Shown here: piece after piece, positions 7,713 through 17,458 of the stretch
Position numbering within the stretch: position 1 is the stretch's first letter
How the letters are laid out: every line of letters begins with the position of its first letter
Source of the DNA: Flammeovirgaceae bacterium UBA7330
Lineage (GTDB): Bacteria; Bacteroidota; Bacteroidia; Cytophagales; Cyclobacteriaceae
DNA: 64,000 nucleotides
Direction: 5' to 3'
Assembly (NCBI GenBank): GCA_002471275.1
Contig: DKPQ01000012.1
Location: 62,001 to 126,000, forward strand
The notes under the pieces: model-generated
The model's database searches: none
The model's input: the letters and a program-made list of their open reading frames with translations, nothing else
What the model was told of the DNA's origin: nothing
Program-made: the position numbers and the translations under genes

Positions 7713-9995
7713 ATGAGAAATCTCTTTCCAATTCTTGTCATCCTTTTTTCAGCTGCCTGCGATCAATACCAAAATCCAGAGAAGCGTCCCTGGACCATGC
7801 GTTCAGTCCTGGATGATCAACCCAGGATGTTTTCAATTCTGCTCGATAGCCAGATGTATCTGGCATATGACCTTGCCAAATGTGAAGTATACAAAGTCTG
7901 GCGTGGAGGCATCAGCATTGAGGGGGCACCCTATACCGACAAGAAAAACATCCAACCGACTTCCTGGGGAATCACCTTTACCAATGATCACAGTGATCCG
8001 TTTCGTTGGTCTGTGTTGCAAGCAGGTACTCAGATTGAAGCCAGGGTTAGCAACACTGGATATATTTTTAGAGACAGCGGACTTGAATTGGGCTATCACG
8101 TCATCCTGGGATCCAACACAATCAAAGTCACTGAGCAGCCATTTTTTACGGAAAAGGACGGGAACCCCGGGCTAACCCGCAAATTCAAAGTTGGAAGCAT
8201 ACCTGACGGATATGAATTAAAGCTGGAAAACTCAGAAGAAACCATCGAACTGGCATCCGGAAGTACAACCATCTGGGAAAAAACTTTTGATCCCATCCCC
8301 AAACCAGAAAAGCCTAATCTGGATCCCGAATTTGATCATCGTGGAAAGCTATTCATCAGCAAGAGTGATTGTGCTACCTGCCATGAACTCGACCATAAGA
8401 TGGTAGGTCCCTCCTATATACAGATAGCTGAGCGCTATACCGGGCAGGATGTTCGCGACGTATTGATGGAACGGATCAAAAATGGCAGCAAAGGACAATG
8501 GGGAGAGGCCATTATGACCCCACACTCTACTTTATCGCAAGAAGAATTGAGGCAATCAGTAAATTACATCCTTTCACTGGCTAAATCAGACGAACCACCA
8601 AAGAAGGTCAGCAAACCGGTCAAAAAGATTGAAAAACCTAAACCCAAACCGGGATTCGGAACAGCCCTTGAAGGTCTTCACCCAAGCTTTGATGTCACCG
8701 TATTGCATCGCTCTGACTTCAAGCCTAGAGTGGCTGCCATGGCTTTCATGCCTGATGGTCGGTTACTGGTCTCTACATGGGATACTGAAGGTGCAGTCTA
8801 CTTGCTGGATGATGTACAAGGCGATAGCAGCACACTCAAAGTGAAAAAGATTGCCCGCGGGCTTCATGAACCATTGGGTATGGAAGTGGTAAACAATGAA
8901 ATTTTCGTGGTCCAGAAACATGAGCTCACACAACTCATTGATCATGATGGTGACGACATCATCGATGAATATAAAGCCATTTGTAACAGCTGGCAGGTTT
9001 CCAGTGACTTCCATGAGTTTGCCTTTGGGTTGATCCATAAGGATGATCATTTTTATGTCACCCTCTCCATGGCCATGCGGTTGCTGGATAGCGAAGAACA
9101 GCTTTTTGACCGCGGCAGAACAATCAAAATCGCCAGGGATGGCACCTATGAGTGGGTTAATTACGGGATGAGGACGCCCAATGGTATCGGTGTCGGTCCT
9201 GCAAATGAGATCTTTATTGCTGACAATCAGGGACGGTGGACGCCAGCCAACAAGATCATTCACTTGCAAAAGGGAGCCTACATGGGCATGCGACCAGGTA
9301 TTCTGAAAGGAATGGAGCTACCGGAAGAGACCCCTCCAGCCATCTGGCTGCAGGAAGATGAGATTGGGAATTCTCCATCGGAAATCTTGCTTGTCCATGA
9401 CGGACCCTATAAAGGTCAGTTGCTACATGGGGAAGTCACCCATGGAGGGATCAAACGTGACTTCCTCGAGAAGGTCAATGGGCAGTACCAGGGAGCAGTG
9501 TTTAGATTTACCCAGGGACTCACCGCAGGTATCAACCGGATGCGATGGGGACCAGATGGACATCTCTATGTCGGAGGTGTTGGTATGGTAGGTGGCTGGA
9601 GCTGGAAAGGTCGACAATACAGCCTGGAGCGGATGGAATACAATGGTAAACCCACTTTTGAGATGCTGGCCATCCTGGCCAAACCAGATGGCTTTGAAAT
9701 AGAAATGACCCAGCCGATGGAGAAAGCTCCTTCCGTTGATGAAATTAAGATCCAGCAATGGCGATATGTTCCAACTGCAGCCTACGGAGGACCAAAAGTG
9801 GATTTGGTAGATCTCAAGATTTCGGAGCTTACCATTTCTGAAGACCGGAAGAAACTACATCTAAAAATACCAGGTCTCAAGCCGGGACATGTCGTTTATT
9901 TCTTGCTACCCGAGACGATGAAATCTGATGACGGCTTAGATCTCTGGTCAGGCGAAGCCTGGTATACGTTAAACAATATTCCATCGTTAGACTAA
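7713..9995 (+). CDS. Lipoprotein cytochrome c fused to a sugar-dehydrogenase-like beta-propeller
   Basis: 760 codons with lipobox LFSAAC. An N-terminal beta domain (about 20-200) is followed by a class I cytochrome c domain with CATCH at 220-224 and an axial Met in AIMTPH, a Pro/Lys-rich linker (about 290-310), and an NHL or glucose/sorbosone-dehydrogenase-like propeller (about 315-650, with GMRTPNGIGVGP and TAGINRMRWGPDGHLYVGG). Such fusions pass electrons from an oxidised sugar or alcohol to heme, outside the cytoplasm. The cofactor (PQQ or none) cannot be read from the sequence. It sits between the propeller lipoprotein at 6319 and a small secreted protein at 10026. Confidence 0.75.
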   Translation: MRNLFPILVILFSAACDQYQNPEKRPWTMRSVLDDQPRMFSILLDSQMYLAYDLAKCEVYKVWRGGISIEGAPYTDKKNIQPTSWGITFTNDHSDPFRWSVLQAGTQIEARVSNTGYIFRDSGLELGYHVILGSNTIKVTEQPFFTEKDGNPGLTRKFKVGSIPDGYELKLENSEETIELASGSTTIWEKTFDPIPKPEKPNLDPEFDHRGKLFISKSDCATCHELDHKMVGPSYIQIAERYTGQDVRDVLMERIKNGSKGQWGEAIMTPHSTLSQEELRQSVNYILSLAKSDEPPKKVSKPVKKIEKPKPKPGFGTALEGLHPSFDVTVLHRSDFKPRVAAMAFMPDGRLLVSTWDTEGAVYLLDDVQGDSSTLKVKKIARGLHEPLGMEVVNNEIFVVQKHELTQLIDHDGDDIIDEYKAICNSWQVSSDFHEFAFGLIHKDDHFYVTLSMAMRLLDSEEQLFDRGRTIKIARDGTYEWVNYGMRTPNGIGVGPANEIFIADNQGRWTPANKIIHLQKGAYMGMRPGILKGMELPEETPPAIWLQEDEIGNSPSEILLVHDGPYKGQLLHGEVTHGGIKRDFLEKVNGQYQGAVFRFTQGLTAGINRMRWGPDGHLYVGGVGMVGGWSWKGRQYSLERMEYNGKPTFEMLAILAKPDGFEIEMTQPMEKAPSVDEIKIQQWRYVPTAAYGGPKVDLVDLKISELTISEDRKKLHLKIPGLKPGHVVYFLLPETMKSDDGLDLWSGEAWYTLNNIPSLD

Positions 9996-10025
9996 TTACT
10001 TTAAAACCATTAACTACCAATAACT

Positions 10026-10385
10026 ATGACAATGAACATCTTTAGAGTTGCTTTACTCACATTTGTAATCTGTGGGTTTGCCCAGGCTGATGAGCTTGCA
10101 AAAGGCAAATTTGACGGGACCTGGGAATATGTAGCCGAGCATGCACCCGAAGGCTATCAGAAAGGTACCATGACCATTAATGGTAAGGAGCTGGAACTCG
10201 TCATCGGCGGCTACCAAAAATATTCAGCTTACGACGTGAAGACCGAAAATGATAAACTGACTTTTTATACCTATGTGGAAGGCACCCGGGTAACGGTGAA
10301 CCTGGAGATGAAAGATGGAATAGTTAGCGGAACTGCAGATACTCAGGAAGGTAAGATTCCTATTAAGATGACCAAAAAGAAATAA
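10026..10385 (+). CDS. Small secreted beta-sheet protein of unknown function
   Basis: 119 codons with a signal peptide ending near CGFAQA. The mature part (about 97 residues) alternates short strands (GTWEYV, KGTMTI, YDVKTENDKLTFYTYV, GIVSGTADTQEGKIPIKM), the pattern of a lipocalin-like or DUF-type small barrel that measures or binds a ligand. I do not recognise the family. It is 30 bp after the cytochrome fusion and is followed directly by a strong terminator, so it is the last gene of the 6319-10385 operon. A start at 10035 is equally possible. Confidence 0.7.
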   Translation: MTMNIFRVALLTFVICGFAQADELAKGKFDGTWEYVAEHAPEGYQKGTMTINGKELELVIGGYQKYSAYDVKTENDKLTFYTYVEGTRVTVNLEMKDGIVSGTADTQEGKIPIKMTKKK

Positions 10386-10405
10386 AACACAGATCAAATC
10401 AATTC

Positions 10406-10433
10406 AAGCCTCTAAAATTTAGAGGCTTTTTTA
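10406..10433 (+). terminator. Rho-independent terminator after the 6319-10385 operon
   Basis: AAGCCTCTAAA and TTTAGAGGCTT form an 11-bp perfect stem followed by TTTTTA, 20 bp past the stop codon of the small secreted protein. Confidence 0.85.
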
Positions 10434-10636
10434 TTCCTCGCAACAGGGGTGGAAAAGCTTCTTGTACTTATAAACAAAATTTACTACCCCCCCCACAACT
10501 CAACCCACATTTTAACACCATTTAAGACCATTTATACAAAGGGTCGGTCATTTAACAGCAATATTCTTTCTATTAGATCGTATTATTGTTAACTTAATTC
10601 CGCTACATCTCAATATTCCCATAAAACCCTTTGTCT

Positions 10637-13483
10637 ATGAAATGCCTTAAACATCTTCTACCCCGACTAACTGCTTTCTCAATTTTACTGGTTTTAGTTC
10701 AGGCTCTCTTCATAAGTGAAGCGCTGGCTCAAAATGCAAAAACTAACACTGAAACCATTCCTTTAAATCCCAAAATAAGATTTGGGAAATTTGACAATGG
10801 CCTCACCTATTATATCCTGAAAAATACCGAACCAAAGGACAAAGTAGAGCTCAGACTGGCAGTAAACGCTGGGTCGGTGCAGGAAGATGACAATCAATTG
10901 GGTCTTGCCCATTTCACAGAGCACATGGGCTTCAATGGCACCAAAAACTTTGAAAAGAATGAGCTGGTGGATTACCTGCAATCAGTTGGCGTGAAATTCG
11001 GTGCACACCTCAACGCTTACACCAGCTTTGATGAGACTGTCTATATGCTCACCCTACCTACTGAAGATCAGGAAGTTGTTGATAAAGGGTTTCAGGTCCT
11101 GGAGGACTGGGCACATAATATGTTGTTTACGGAGGAAGAGATAGACAAAGAGCGTGGGGTGGTACTGGAAGAATACCGACTAGGCCAGGGAGCGAGAAAA
11201 AGGATGCTCAATAACTACCTACCTAAACTTTTATATGGTTCTAAATATGCGGATCGTCTTCCTATAGGTACAGAGGAGGTATTAAAGAACTTTGATTATG
11301 AAACCATAAGAAAGTTCTACAATGATTGGTACCGTCCCGACCTGATGGCCGTGATGGTTGTAGGCGATATCGATGTCGATGCGATGGAGGAGAAAGTGAA
11401 AGATCATTTTTCTGGCATCAAAAACCCTTCCAATGCCAGGGAAAGAGAAACCTATGAGGTCCCAAACCATGAGGAAACTTTTATCTCCATTGAGTCTGAC
11501 AAAGAAAATCCCTATACACAGGTTCAGGTAGTATTCAAAGACCCTAAACCCGTGGAAAAGATTACCACAGTGGCAGGTTATAAAAAAATGCTTACAATAA
11601 GCATGTTTTCTTCCATGCTCAACGCCCGATTGGATGAAATTAGAAATTCAGCCGACCCCCCATTTTCCTATGCCGGAGGATATTATGGATCATTTGCTGC
11701 CAGGATGAAAAATGCCTTCCAGATGTATGCAGTCACACCTGAAACTGGTCAACTGAAAGGGCTCGAAGTATTATTGACAGAGGCCCAACGGATCCGGCAC
11801 CATGGTTTTATCGAAAGTGAACTAGAGCGGGTGAAGCTGAGCATGCTGGCCTCCATAGAAAGAGCCTACAACGAAAGGGATAAGTCGCAATCCAGAAATT
11901 TTGCGAGTGAACTCATCCGAAACTTCCTGAAAGATGAACCTGCACCTGGCATCGAATGGGAATATGAAAAATACCAGGAGCTGATTCCCACCATCAAAAT
12001 TGAAGATGTGAATGCATTGATTGAAAATTTCATCTCCAATGAGAACCGGGTAGTCATTTTCCTTGGACCGGAAAAAGAAGGGTTAGAGAAAGTAGCTGAA
12101 GCAAGCATCCGTAAGGTCCTTGATGAAATGGACAAGGCAGTACCGGAGCCATACGCAGAAGACGAACTGGCCAGCAACCTCATCGAGGCTAAGCCAACTC
12201 CGGGTAAAATCGTAAAAACGGAAGTCAATGAAGCACAGGACTACAAGACGATTACACTTAGCAATGGCATGAGAGTAAGCTACAAAGTGACAGATTTCAA
12301 GAATGATGAAATCATCATGAGAGGCTTTAGCTATGGTGGAACAGCTGCCTACACAGACGAAGAATATCTTAAAACACACCTCGCAGAAAATGTAATGTAC
12401 AGTTCTGGTGTTGGCGAATTCTCTGAGGTTGACCTGAAAAAAGTACTGGCAGGAAAAATTGTTGGGATCAGCCCCAGAATTAGTGAAAATGAGGAAAGTT
12501 TTTATGGAAACACTACTCCAAAAGACATTGAAAGCATGTTTCAGCTGATGCATTTATACTTTACCGCTCCTCGTAAAGATCAGGAAGCGTTTGATTCCTA
12601 CGTATCAAGAACAAAAAGTATGTATGCCAATCTGCTTTCCAATCCTCAAACTTATTTCAGGATTGAGCATGAGAAATTTACCACGCAAAATGACATTCGT
12701 AGATTTCAAATTCCAACTGAGGAAGATTGGGCAGCAACGGATTACGATCTGATCATCAAAAAATACAAGGAAGCATTTTCCAACCCGGGCGATTTTCAGT
12801 TATTCTTTGTGGGCAACATTGAGGAAGACAAGTTTCTGGAAAATGTCAGTACATATCTGGCCTCAATCCCTGATAATGGAAGGCGAGATAAACCGATTGA
12901 CAGGGGGGTGAGAATGCCCGATGGAACCCATGAAAAGATCTATAAGAAAGGCGTGGATCCAAAAAGTTACGTCACCATCAATTTTGAGGGTGAAGCCAAA
13001 TTCAACAGGGAGGACCAGTTTCGGTTAAGCTGTCTGGCCGATATCCTATCCATTAAACTGATAGAGATATTGCGAGAGGAAAAAGGAGGTGTTTATGGTG
13101 TAGGAGCATCGGGTACCCTGAGGGTGACACCTTATCCCAGGTATTTCTTTACCATCGGATTCCCCTGTGGACCTGAAAATGCCATGGACCTTAAAGAAAC
13201 AGCTTTGGCAGAATTGAATAAAATCCTGAAAGATGGCCCTACGGAAAAAGACCTGAATAAAATCAAGGAAGAAAAAAGAAAGACACTGAAAGAGCGTCTT
13301 AGAACAAACACATTTTGGGTCGGCAAAATGTTTGGCGATGCCTATACACAAGGTGCTTCATACACGGTGGCAGAACTGGAGCAACGCATTGAAGACCTGA
13401 CAGTCAAAAACATCCAGAAAGTTGGCAAAAAGTATCTCAGGGATGACTACATCGTAGGGATCCTGATGCCAGAAGAAATGTAA
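10637..13483 (+). CDS. M16-family zinc metalloprotease (pitrilysin/PqqL-like)
   Basis: 948 codons from the ATG at 10637 (a TTG two codons earlier is less likely). A signal peptide of about 31 residues (LVLVQALFISEALA) shows export. The inverted zinc motif HFTEH is at about residues 92-96, with the distal Glu in ERGVVLEEYR about 76 residues later. The second half (from about residue 530) is the inactive homologous half that closes the peptide-binding chamber. Length and two-half design fit periplasmic M16 proteases that degrade small unfolded peptides. It is a single gene between two terminators. Confidence 0.93.
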   Translation: MKCLKHLLPRLTAFSILLVLVQALFISEALAQNAKTNTETIPLNPKIRFGKFDNGLTYYILKNTEPKDKVELRLAVNAGSVQEDDNQLGLAHFTEHMGFNGTKNFEKNELVDYLQSVGVKFGAHLNAYTSFDETVYMLTLPTEDQEVVDKGFQVLEDWAHNMLFTEEEIDKERGVVLEEYRLGQGARKRMLNNYLPKLLYGSKYADRLPIGTEEVLKNFDYETIRKFYNDWYRPDLMAVMVVGDIDVDAMEEKVKDHFSGIKNPSNARERETYEVPNHEETFISIESDKENPYTQVQVVFKDPKPVEKITTVAGYKKMLTISMFSSMLNARLDEIRNSADPPFSYAGGYYGSFAARMKNAFQMYAVTPETGQLKGLEVLLTEAQRIRHHGFIESELERVKLSMLASIERAYNERDKSQSRNFASELIRNFLKDEPAPGIEWEYEKYQELIPTIKIEDVNALIENFISNENRVVIFLGPEKEGLEKVAEASIRKVLDEMDKAVPEPYAEDELASNLIEAKPTPGKIVKTEVNEAQDYKTITLSNGMRVSYKVTDFKNDEIIMRGFSYGGTAAYTDEEYLKTHLAENVMYSSGVGEFSEVDLKKVLAGKIVGISPRISENEESFYGNTTPKDIESMFQLMHLYFTAPRKDQEAFDSYVSRTKSMYANLLSNPQTYFRIEHEKFTTQNDIRRFQIPTEEDWAATDYDLIIKKYKEAFSNPGDFQLFFVGNIEEDKFLENVSTYLASIPDNGRRDKPIDRGVRMPDGTHEKIYKKGVDPKSYVTINFEGEAKFNREDQFRLSCLADILSIKLIEILREEKGGVYGVGASGTLRVTPYPRYFFTIGFPCGPENAMDLKETALAELNKILKDGPTEKDLNKIKEEKRKTLKERLRTNTFWVGKMFGDAYTQGASYTVAELEQRIEDLTVKNIQKVGKKYLRDDYIVGILMPEEM

Positions 13484-13490
13484 TGAAATA

Positions 13491-13522
13491 AGAAAAGGGG
13501 TGTTACAAAACGCCCCTTTTCT
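13491..13522 (+). terminator. Terminator of the M16 protease gene
   Basis: AGAAAAGGGG pairs with CCCCTTTTCT around a 12-base loop, directly after the stop codon. The A-rich left arm makes it usable in both directions. Confidence 0.75.
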
Positions 13523-13525
13523 AAA

Positions 13526-13546
13526 ATCCTCATTTTTTATGAGGAT
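13526..13546. terminator. Second hairpin between convergent genes
   Basis: ATCCTCAT-TTTTT-ATGAGGAT, perfect 8-bp arms, 22 bp before the 3' end of the minus-strand inositol oxygenase gene. It probably ends that transcript. Confidence 0.55.
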
Positions 13547-13568
13547 CAATATTTTGATAAATTAAACC

Positions 13569-14390
13569 TTACCAGTAGATAGGCCCCTTACCCAAATACT
13601 TCTCTGCGATCGGCAGATAGTAATCCTTTACCTCATCCAGGTCATAGATCTTGGGTGACTTGGTATAAAGGTCATACTTATTGAAGTCAAGTACCCATTC
13701 CTTGTATTGCTGATCCTTTTCAGTTTCAAATTGGGAATAGCTGCCCTCATTGTGCCATGGGTAGAACGAATGGTATCTCACCATGGTCATACCAGCCTCA
13801 GGAATGGTATTGGTCGGATGGTTTTTCAATACCTGAAAGAAGTACTCATCATGCCCCCAGGCAAGCTGCAGGTTATCAATACCACATCCTGGCTCATAAA
13901 CGCCATTCTCGGTATTGTACCGAGGATCTTTCATGTCAGGATTAAGCTTGTTGAACTCAGGATATACGCAGGTGTCAGGAAGTTTAGCTCCGACAACAAA
14001 GATATCACCTACCAGACCCCATTGTTCGGCCTGGCTGGTACCATCTTCATCATTACCCCAGAGATACATGACTTTACCCAGGTCATGAATAAGACCAACG
14101 AGTTGCATCCAGTCAGGTCGCTTGTCTTCACGAAGAGCCTCAGCAGATTGGATCAGGTGCTGAACATTAGGCAGGTTAAGATCCGGATCACTCACATCGA
14201 TCAGTGCATTCAGTTTTTCCATGGCATCCCATAGCGACATCGGCTTGTCAAATGTGAGATACTTGGCTTTCATCCGCTGAACATAGTCATACGTTTGATT
14301 CATTCGCATTTTACGGTAATGCTCCCGCACGGCTGCGGTCACATCCGACTGATCGTAATTCCTGAATTCTTTTTTCTCTGCTATTTCCAT
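13569..14390 (-). CDS. myo-Inositol oxygenase
   Basis: A cytosolic non-heme diiron enzyme that opens myo-inositol with O2 to give D-glucuronate. All expected metal ligands are visible in order: His in NVQHLIQSAE, the HD pair in GLIHDLGK, His in LAWGHDEYF, His in VRYHSFYPWH and Asp in FNKYDLYTK, as in the mammalian enzyme. I start at 14390 (MEIAEKKEF, 273 residues) because it lies 5 bp after the transporter gene; the longer frame to 14477 would overlap that gene and adds an unrelated Cys/His-rich leader. Bacterial copies are scattered, and here the enzyme is paired with its probable inositol importer. Confidence 0.93.
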   Translation of the reverse strand: MEIAEKKEFRNYDQSDVTAAVREHYRKMRMNQTYDYVQRMKAKYLTFDKPMSLWDAMEKLNALIDVSDPDLNLPNVQHLIQSAEALREDKRPDWMQLVGLIHDLGKVMYLWGNDEDGTSQAEQWGLVGDIFVVGAKLPDTCVYPEFNKLNPDMKDPRYNTENGVYEPGCGIDNLQLAWGHDEYFFQVLKNHPTNTIPEAGMTMVRYHSFYPWHNEGSYSQFETEKDQQYKEWVLDFNKYDLYTKSPKIYDLDEVKDYYLPIAEKYLGKGPIYW

Positions 14391-14395
14391 AATAC

Positions 14396-16000
14396 TTAAC
14401 CTATTGATCCCAAAGTTAGATAAATTAATAACGTAATTCCAATGAGAATGATGCCGACAACATTGGCATATTTCCACGGATGTATGTCTAATTTTCCGGA
14501 ATCTTCAATTTTAAATACACTTTTCACGGGATATTTAAGAGAAACCAAATGCATCACAATAATGTTTAGCACAAATTCCAGCCCCATGATGTGCACAAAA
14601 TGGAGATTGATTTCCCATACAAAATAGGTCGCCACATAGAAGAATAACCCGAAGATAAGACCAGCTTTGGCCCCTGCTGAAGACACCCTTGGGAAGAAAA
14701 AACCTGCCATGATCACCGAAGCCATTGGCACAAAGAATATCCCGTTAAGCTGTTGTAACAATTGGTAAAGACCCTCTGGAGCATTGGCTACCAAAGGCGC
14801 TATCACGATAGATAAGATAGCCAGACCCATCGATACCCATTTACCCAGGCTTACCAATGTACCCTCCGAAGCATCCGGCTTGATGTAGTTCCTGAAAATA
14901 TCCAGACTGAAAATCGTTGCCGCACTGTTGAGCGCGCTATTGAAGGTACTCAGGATCGCTCCCATAATAACGGCTACAAAAAATCCAGTCATCCAGAGCG
15001 GTAACACTTTCTTTACCAGCATGGGATACACACTGTCCTGGTTATCAAACAAGGAATCTCCAAAATAATAGAAGCCGATGATCCCCGGAAGAACAATTAC
15101 CAAAGGAATAAGGATTTTAAGTACACCGGTAAACAGCAATCCCTTTTGAGCTTCTTTCAGGCTGACGGCTCCAAGCGCCCGTTGAATTATCGATTGGTGC
15201 ATTGTCCAGAAATACAGTTGGTTGATCATGAATCCCGTAAATAAAACTTCAATGGGCAAAATGGAGTCACGGGCTCCTGGACCAATGGAAGGCTCATGAC
15301 TGACCACATTGAATTTTTCGGGTGCATGATTGAACACCGTCATCAAACCCTGCCATACACTTCCATCCCCAATGTCCCACAGGGCAAAAACAGGAACAAG
15401 CAGTCCGGCGATCAACAACCCAAACCCATTGATGGTATCTGTCAATGCTACCATCTTCAATCCACCAAAAACGGCATAGACCGCTCCTACGGATCCTACA
15501 ACGACCACGGTCAGCCAGATGCCTTCCTTCGTGGAGATGTTTAAGGTCTCTGAAATATCAAAAATGGATTCGATATTGATGGCTCCTGTGTACAGGACAA
15601 TGGGCAATAGAGTCACCACAAAAGATACAATCAGGATCAGGGACATAATCGCCTGGGTGGGTTTATCGAATCTTTTCTCGATGTATTCAGGAATGGTAGT
15701 CAGACCCATTTTCAGGTATCTGGGGATAAAATACAGGGCACCGATCACCAGGGCCACTGCACTCAATACCTCCCACGCGATGATGATCGCTCCGTTTTTA
15801 TAGGCGGATCCGTTCATCCCTATCAGGTGTTCCGTAGAGATGTTTGTAAGAAGCATTGATCCTGCTATGACAATTCCTGTTAGACTTCTGCCTCCAAGGA
15901 AATAACCATCCTGGGTATGCAGGTTTTGTTTCCTGAGTTTCCACGTAGCATATGCGGCAACAAATCCGGTAAAAGCCAGAAAACTGATGAAGGTTAACAT
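14396..16000 (-). CDS. Sodium/solute symporter, SSS (SLC5) family; probable inositol importer
   Basis: 534 codons, about 13-14 hydrophobic helices, with SSS features DGYFLGGRSLTGIVIAGSMLLTNISTEHLIG near the start and the conserved inner segments of SGLT/SMIT-like carriers (FGGLKMVALTDTING, GAILSTFNSALNSAATIFSLD). Known family members import sugars or myo-inositol with Na+. The oxygenase for myo-inositol begins 5 bp after the stop, which supports inositol as the substrate. A promoter-like site lies at 16046-16076. Confidence 0.88.
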   Translation of the reverse strand: MLTFISFLAFTGFVAAYATWKLRKQNLHTQDGYFLGGRSLTGIVIAGSMLLTNISTEHLIGMNGSAYKNGAIIIAWEVLSAVALVIGALYFIPRYLKMGLTTIPEYIEKRFDKPTQAIMSLILIVSFVVTLLPIVLYTGAINIESIFDISETLNISTKEGIWLTVVVVGSVGAVYAVFGGLKMVALTDTINGFGLLIAGLLVPVFALWDIGDGSVWQGLMTVFNHAPEKFNVVSHEPSIGPGARDSILPIEVLFTGFMINQLYFWTMHQSIIQRALGAVSLKEAQKGLLFTGVLKILIPLVIVLPGIIGFYYFGDSLFDNQDSVYPMLVKKVLPLWMTGFFVAVIMGAILSTFNSALNSAATIFSLDIFRNYIKPDASEGTLVSLGKWVSMGLAILSIVIAPLVANAPEGLYQLLQQLNGIFFVPMASVIMAGFFFPRVSSAGAKAGLIFGLFFYVATYFVWEINLHFVHIMGLEFVLNIIVMHLVSLKYPVKSVFKIEDSGKLDIHPWKYANVVGIILIGITLLIYLTLGSIG

Positions 16001-16045
16001 GTATGATTGGGGTTAGAAATTAAGTTAATGTTGAATTCCGGATCG

Positions 16046-16076
16046 GAAAGTAATAAATCTGGGTGATATCACAAAA
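16046..16076 (-). promoter_or_regulatory. Candidate Bacteroidota promoter of the inositol operon
   Basis: On the minus strand TTTTG is followed 19 bases later by TACTTTC, close to the Bacteroidota -33 TTTG / -7 TAnnTTTG consensus, about 46 bp before the symporter start. Found by eye only. Confidence 0.35.
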
Positions 16077-16114
16077 GCGTATTACATTAGTTACCAATAC
16101 CTAACATCCAACTC

Positions 16115-17452
16115 ATGCTTTCTAATATGCATCAAATTATTCATACTTTCACTTGCTTAGTGATCGCATGCCTCCTACTCTCATGTGGAGATTCAAAGGA
16201 AAATGGTCATGCAAAAAAAGAATTAAGACCCATCCAGGCGATGAATGAACCTGGTCTTGCGACGGGTCAGGGGCTCAAAGTAATTAAAGGAGCAACTTTG
16301 ATTGATGGGAATGGTGGTGATCCAGTGGCTAATGCTACAGTGATTGTGAAAGACAACCTGATCGAAAACGTATTGGCAGATGTGGCTGTGAAGCTTCCCG
16401 AAGATGCAGAAGTCATTGATGCAACCGGACTTTATCTGATGCCCGGTCTTATTGACGCACACTATCATGGGGATTCACCCAAAATTTCTGGTTCCTTCCT
16501 CGGCCATGGGGTCACTTCGGCCAGGGACCCCGGGGCCTGGATTGAAGACTACGAAGATGTGATAACTGCAGAACATATGGTTCCCCGTTTGTTTCTTACA
16601 GGGCCCCACCTGGACATGTTTCCGCCTGCGTACCCTGCCAACTCAGCCATCGTGAGAGATTCTACAGAAGCCCGTAATCATGTGATCACATATTATGAGC
16701 AAGGTGCATCGGCCATTAAAGTTTACTTCAGAGTGACCCCGGATCTGATCAAGGTCATCTGCGAAACAGCAGACGAACTTGGGATCCCAACAACCGCTCA
16801 CCTTGAAATTGCTTATGCAAAAGATGCGATCGAAGCAGGTATCGACGGTATCGAGCATATCACATCATTCGGCATCGACCTGGTACCCCGGCAGCGGGCT
16901 GAGCAGTACCGACAAAGTGTGCTGGGTGATAACAGTGCCCGAAGAAATGGCCGCTACGAAATGTGGAGCGAAATTGACCTTGATCATCCTAGGGCTGATG
17001 ACCTGGTCAATTTGATCGTTAGTAAGCAAACTGTCCTCAGCCCCACCCTGGCCATTTTTGAATACCAGTTGGATGCAGAGCATACGGATACCACCAAACA
17101 AAAAGGCTTTGAAACCATGTTGGCTTTTGTTGGGAAAGCTAAAAAAGCGGGTGCCACGGTAGTCGTCGGTTCACACACCTGGGTACCCTATGCGGACTAT
17201 GGATGGGCTTACCAGCGAGAGATGGAGCTGCTGGCAGCCAGTGGACTGACCAATGCTGAAGTGATCCAGGCAGCAACCATGGAAAACGCCCGGTTCTTAA
17301 GGATCGAAGATCGCCTTGGGAGTGTTGAACCAGGTAAGCAGGCCGATCTAATCCTGGTAAAAGGAAACCCATTGGAAGACATAAGTGCCATGTACAACAT
17401 TGAAAAAGTGATGCTGAATGGGGTGTGGGTGCCGAAGTTTGATGAAGAGTAG
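16115..17452 (+). CDS. Amidohydrolase-superfamily lipoprotein (imidazolonepropionase/prolidase-like)
   Basis: 445 codons; a lipobox (ACLLLSC, Cys about residue 24) places it in the cell envelope. The TIM-barrel fold shows GLYLMPGLIDAHYHGD (HxH, about residues 110-125), the candidate bridging Lys in SAIKVYF, and His in TTAHLEIA and GIEHITSF. The last metal ligand, usually the Asp of GTD, is replaced: the segment reads VVVGSHTWVPY, so a His takes that place. The C-terminal small domain (EPGKQADLILVKGNPL) is standard. Substrates in this group are lactams, dipeptides or cyclic amides; none can be assigned here. A start at 16127 is possible. Confidence 0.82.
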   Translation: MLSNMHQIIHTFTCLVIACLLLSCGDSKENGHAKKELRPIQAMNEPGLATGQGLKVIKGATLIDGNGGDPVANATVIVKDNLIENVLADVAVKLPEDAEVIDATGLYLMPGLIDAHYHGDSPKISGSFLGHGVTSARDPGAWIEDYEDVITAEHMVPRLFLTGPHLDMFPPAYPANSAIVRDSTEARNHVITYYEQGASAIKVYFRVTPDLIKVICETADELGIPTTAHLEIAYAKDAIEAGIDGIEHITSFGIDLVPRQRAEQYRQSVLGDNSARRNGRYEMWSEIDLDHPRADDLVNLIVSKQTVLSPTLAIFEYQLDAEHTDTTKQKGFETMLAFVGKAKKAGATVVVGSHTWVPYADYGWAYQREMELLAASGLTNAEVIQAATMENARFLRIEDRLGSVEPGKQADLILVKGNPLEDISAMYNIEKVMLNGVWVPKFDEE

Positions 17453-17458
17453 AAATAA

